Assembly: GCF_902499045.1 (NCBI RefSeq)
Contig: NZ_CABVPL010000035.1
Location: forward strand, 1-64,000
Direction: 5' to 3'
Origin: Burkholderia latens
GTDB taxonomy: Bacteria > Pseudomonadota > Gammaproteobacteria > Burkholderiales > Burkholderiaceae
Length of the DNA: 64,000 bases
The notes below the pieces were generated by a model, which ran no database searches, was not told the DNA's origin, and saw nothing but the letters and a program-made list of their open reading frames with translations. Below, piece after piece: positions 61,094 through 64,000 of the stretch (positions are counted from its first letter, which is position 1; each line of letters begins with the position of its first letter). A program made the translations under genes and the position numbers.

Positions 61094-62371
61094 TCAGTGC
61101 AGGAAGTCCTGCATCCGGTAATACGCGCCGACGATCGGCAGGAACCACGCGTGCCCGAAATGCCCCGGCATCGCCGGCCAGTCGAGCTCGCGCCACGGAT
61201 TCGACGCGGCCGCGCCGTACAGCACGTCGGCCATCACGCGGCCCATGTGCACCGACATCTGCACGCCATGGCCGCTGTAGCCCATCGAGTAATAGAGCCC
61301 GTCGTGCTGGCCCGCGCGCGGCAGCCGGTCGGCGGTGATGTCCACCAGCCCGCCCCAGCAGTAGTCGAGCCGCACGTCGGCCAGCTCGGGGAAATATTCG
61401 GCCATGCCGGCGCGCAGGATGTCGCCGCTCTTCGCGTCGGAGCGCGGGCTCGACATCGCGAAGCGCGCGCGTCCGCCGAACAGCAGCCGGTTGTCGGGCG
61501 TCACGCGGAAGTAGTTGCCGATCTGGCGCGACGTCACGTACGCGCGGCGCTGCGGAAACAGCCGGTTCAACTGCGCATCGGGCAGCGGTTCCGTCACGAC
61601 GATGAAGCTGCCGACCGGCGCGATGCGCCGCCGGAACCACGCGAACGGCCCGTGCTGCGATGCGCCGGTCGCGACCAGCACGCGGTCGGCGACGATCGTG
61701 CCTCGCGTGCACGTGATCGTGTGGCGCTCGCCGTCGAGCCGCTCGAGCTGCGTGACGGCCGCGTGCTCGTAGACGCGCGCGCCGGCCCGCACGGCCGCCT
61801 GCGCGAGCCCGACGCCGAACTTGCCCATGTGCATCTGCGCACCGTTGCGCTGCAGGAGTCCGCCGTAGAAGCCGTCGGACGCGACTTCGTCGCGGATCCG
61901 CGACGGTTCGATCAGTTCGATATCGGGATCGACGTCGCGGCGCAACGCATTGAACGTTTTCTCGAGCCCCGCGAAATGCTGCGGCTTCGCGGCGAGCTTC
62001 AGCTTGCCCGCGCGGCGGAAGTCGCAGTCGATCGCGTGCTCGGCGACGATCGTCTCGACGCTCTTCACCGCGCTTTCGTACGCGCGGTAGAACTGCTTCG
62101 CGGGCTCCGCGCCGATCCGCGCGGCGAGCGACGCGAAGTCCTGTGCGACGCCGGTGTTGCACTGCCCGCCGTTGCGGCCCGACGCTTCGCTCGCGACCTG
62201 CGCGGCTTCGAGCACGACCACCGACACGCCGCGCTGCGCGAGCGCGAGCGCCGCCGACAATCCGGTGAAGCCGCCGCCGATCACCACCACGTCGGCACGC
62301 CCTTCGACGGGGCCTTCACAGCCGCCGCGAAACGCGGGGCGCGTATCCAGCCAGTACGATTCCAGTTTCAT
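61094..62371 (-). CDS. FAD-dependent amine oxidase, PuuB-like, second copy (425 aa)
   Basis: Paralogue of 56858-58135 with identical length. SYWLDTRPAFRGG, VVVIGGGFTGLSAALALAQR, ASGRNGGQCNTGVAQDFASL, FRVTPDNRLLFGGRARFAMS and CWGGLVDITADRLPRAGQHD match its sister closely. Same predicted reaction (amine oxidation by O2 with FAD), perhaps on a related substrate. ATG 62371 was chosen since the protein then begins exactly like its paralogue; upstream in-frame Mets add no conserved sequence. It follows the ABC transporter gene on the same strand with 218 bases between. Confidence 0.9.
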   Translation of the reverse strand: MKLESYWLDTRPAFRGGCEGPVEGRADVVVIGGGFTGLSAALALAQRGVSVVVLEAAQVASEASGRNGGQCNTGVAQDFASLAARIGAEPAKQFYRAYESAVKSVETIVAEHAIDCDFRRAGKLKLAAKPQHFAGLEKTFNALRRDVDPDIELIEPSRIRDEVASDGFYGGLLQRNGAQMHMGKFGVGLAQAAVRAGARVYEHAAVTQLERLDGERHTITCTRGTIVADRVLVATGASQHGPFAWFRRRIAPVGSFIVVTEPLPDAQLNRLFPQRRAYVTSRQIGNYFRVTPDNRLLFGGRARFAMSSPRSDAKSGDILRAGMAEYFPELADVRLDYCWGGLVDITADRLPRAGQHDGLYYSMGYSGHGVQMSVHMGRVMADVLYGAAASNPWRELDWPAMPGHFGHAWFLPIVGAYYRMQDFLH

Positions 62372-62589
62372 CGAATGTTTCTCGAGCATTCCCGTGACGA
62401 CGATCGGCGACCGCGGCGACCGCGGCAATGGAGCAATGAGACCCATTTAATCACCATCAGAAAGCGCAGTTGCCGCGTATTCGCGCGCGGCACACGCGCA
62501 ATTCACCGTTTTGTACGACTGCAGCAGCACACTATGCGCAATGCCGATCGCCGGCACGCGAGCGCGCGGCGAACGAGCGATCGCGCGCA

Positions 62590-64000
62590 TCACAGCCGCA
62601 CCGGCTGCACCGGTGCGACGGCGGCCTGCGCCGGCTCCGCCTGGAAGCGCACGAGGTCTTCCTCGCTGCGGTGGCACAGCACCTGCGCACCGTTGCCGAG
62701 CGTGCGCAGCGACGGAGCCGTCCGGTTGCACACACCGTCCACGCGCATCGCGCAGCGCGACAGGAACGGACACAGCTCGGCCTCGTTCTCGCGCTCGCCG
62801 ATCGGCACCAGCGGCCGGTGGCAGCGCTCGGCCGCATCGTCGAGCCAGCCCGCGCGCAGCTCCGGCGCCGACGACACCAGCAGATGCGAATACGGGTGAT
62901 AAGGCGGCGCGCACAGCGCGTCACGGCTGCCGGTTTCGACACGGCGGCCCGCATACAGCACGACGATGTCGTCGCTGATCGCGCGCACCTTCGCGATGTC
63001 GTGCGTGATGAACACGTACGACACGCCGAGCTTCGCCTGCAGGTCGCGCAGCAGATCCATGATCGCGGCGCCGACCACTGTGTCGAGCGCCGACGTGACC
63101 TCGTCGCACAGGATCAGGTCGGGCTCGGCCGCGAGTGCGCGCGCCAGGTTGACGCGCTGCTTCTGCCCGCCGGACAACTCGCCGGTGCGCCGCGCGGCGA
63201 CCGCCTGCGGCAACCGCACGAGTTCGAGCAGCTCGGCGACGCGCTGGCGCGCACGCGCGCCCTTGATCCCGCGATAGAACGCGAGCGGCCGCGCGAGCGT
63301 GCGCTCGACGGTATGCACCGGATTGAGCGCGGTATCGGCGTTCTGGAACACGATCTGCACGCGGCGGTGCTGCTCCTTCGTCCGCTTGCCGATATCGCGC
63401 GCGAGCGGCTCGCCGTCGAGCAGGATCTCGCCGCCGGTTGCCGGCACGAGGCCCGCGATCACCTTCGCGAGCGTCGTCTTGCCGGAGCCCGATTCGCCGA
63501 TCACGCCGACCGTCTGCCCGCGCCCGATGCGCAGGTCGACTTCATGCAGGATCACCTTTGCCGGCCAGCCGTTCGCGGTGCGGCCGCCGTAGCCCGCGAT
63601 CGCGCCGCGCACGTCGAGCAGCGGCGCAGGCGCGGCCGGTCGTTGCGCGTGCGCACCGCGGTCGGCATCGTTCGGCGTGACCGCCGCGATCAGGCTCTGC
63701 GTGTACGGATGCGCGGGCGCATGCAGGATCTGTCCGGTGCCGCCGGCCTCGCGGATCACGCCGTCGCTCAGCACGACGATCCGGTCGGCCATCTGCGCGA
63801 CCACGGCCAGGTCGTGCGACACGTACACCGCGCTCATCCCGTAGCGGCGGATCACGCTTTTGAACGCCTGCAGCACGTCGATCTGCGTGGTCACGTCGAG
63901 CGCGGTGGTCGGCTCGTCGAGAATCACGAGCTCCGGATCGGTGATCAGCGCCATCGCGGCCATCAGCCGCTGCAGCTGCCCGCCCGACACCTGGTGCGGA
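62590..64000 (-). CDS. Fused dipeptide/oligopeptide ABC ATPase, 5' end outside the window
   Basis: ATP-binding protein of a peptide/nickel-type importer in which two ATPase domains are fused (DppD-DppF-like). The window starts inside domain 1 at its signature SGGQLQRLMAAMALITDPEL with Walker B VILDEPTTALDV and YVSHDLAVVAQ; domain 2 is complete, with Walker A GESGSGKTTLAKV, signature LSGGQKQRVNLARALAAEPD, Walker B ILCDEVTSALDTV and switch THDIAKVR, then the oligopeptide C-terminal region including Cys residues (ELCPFLSRCAMRVDGVCNRT) typical of a Fe-S-like cluster. It probably imports the substrate of the downstream oxidases. Confidence 0.92.
   Translation of the reverse strand, partial: PHQVSGGQLQRLMAAMALITDPELVILDEPTTALDVTTQIDVLQAFKSVIRRYGMSAVYVSHDLAVVAQMADRIVVLSDGVIREAGGTGQILHAPAHPYTQSLIAAVTPNDADRGAHAQRPAAPAPLLDVRGAIAGYGGRTANGWPAKVILHEVDLRIGRGQTVGVIGESGSGKTTLAKVIAGLVPATGGEILLDGEPLARDIGKRTKEQHRRVQIVFQNADTALNPVHTVERTLARPLAFYRGIKGARARQRVAELLELVRLPQAVAARRTGELSGGQKQRVNLARALAAEPDLILCDEVTSALDTVVGAAIMDLLRDLQAKLGVSYVFITHDIAKVRAISDDIVVLYAGRRVETGSRDALCAPPYHPYSHLLVSSAPELRAGWLDDAAERCHRPLVPIGERENEAELCPFLSRCAMRVDGVCNRTAPSLRTLGNGAQVLCHRSEEDLVRFQAEPAQAAVAPVQPVRL

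Overview
The window is very GC-rich, densely coded chromosomal DNA. Its families (DUF4148, DUF3331, MEKHLA, FixJ-type regulators, an RND pump with a CusS/CusR-like two-component system, NAD(P)-formate dehydrogenase) and codon use suggest Burkholderia, most likely the B. cepacia complex, on a secondary chromosome rich in accessory metabolism. The genus is inferred from protein families only. No rRNA, tRNA, CRISPR array, insertion sequence or phage gene was recognised.

Left part (1-14.5 kb). A truncated YtcJ-like amidohydrolase lacking several metal ligands lies downstream of a giant winged-helix/NTPase/TPR regulator that carries a pentapeptide repeat linker. Then come an AraC regulator, a secreted metallo-beta-lactamase-fold hydrolase with a divergent LysR regulator, and an operon XapX / DUF1275 / exported VOC protein / alginate-export-type porin with a divergent TetR gene. 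A TTCAG direct repeat is shared upstream of the hydrolase and of the operon. A remnant of an alpha/beta hydrolase precedes an FAD monooxygenase.

14.5-20.5 kb. A four-gene polar amino-acid ABC transporter and an AnsP-type permease are bracketed by two DUF4148 genes. A 244-bp segment (start of the gene plus its promoter region) is directly repeated at about 93% identity.

20.5-36.4 kb is a signalling island: a MEKHLA/PAS protein, a FixJ-like regulator with a 1873-residue kinase-like/ATPase/GAF/PAS/histidine kinase hybrid, formate dehydrogenase, an HSL-type hydrolase, a second FixJ-like regulator whose kinase survives only as a broken remnant, a lone receiver, a third DUF4148 gene, an alpha/beta hydrolase, and an orphan histidine kinase coupled to an MFS transporter.

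36.5-43.8 kb holds a DUF4331 protein, a nickel/cobalt transporter, two SDR oxidoreductases, small secreted proteins, and an AraC / small ORF / DUF3331 chain.

44-53 kb is a complete RND efflux operon (pump, adaptor, outer-membrane channel) convergent with its histidine kinase and OmpR-type regulator. An 18-bp dyad GATTAC-N6-GTAATC lies upstream of the pump, upstream of the regulator, and, with one changed base, upstream of both duplicated DUF4148 genes 24-38 kb away. This suggests one regulon and is the most interesting observation here.

53-64 kb is a minus-strand catabolic cluster: GNAT, M20 amidohydrolase, aldehyde dehydrogenase, three FAD amine/amino-acid oxidases (two are paralogues of equal length), a cupin protein, a minimal AraC regulator, and a peptide-type ABC ATPase that runs off the end. 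It probably imports and oxidises an amine or amino-acid-like compound.
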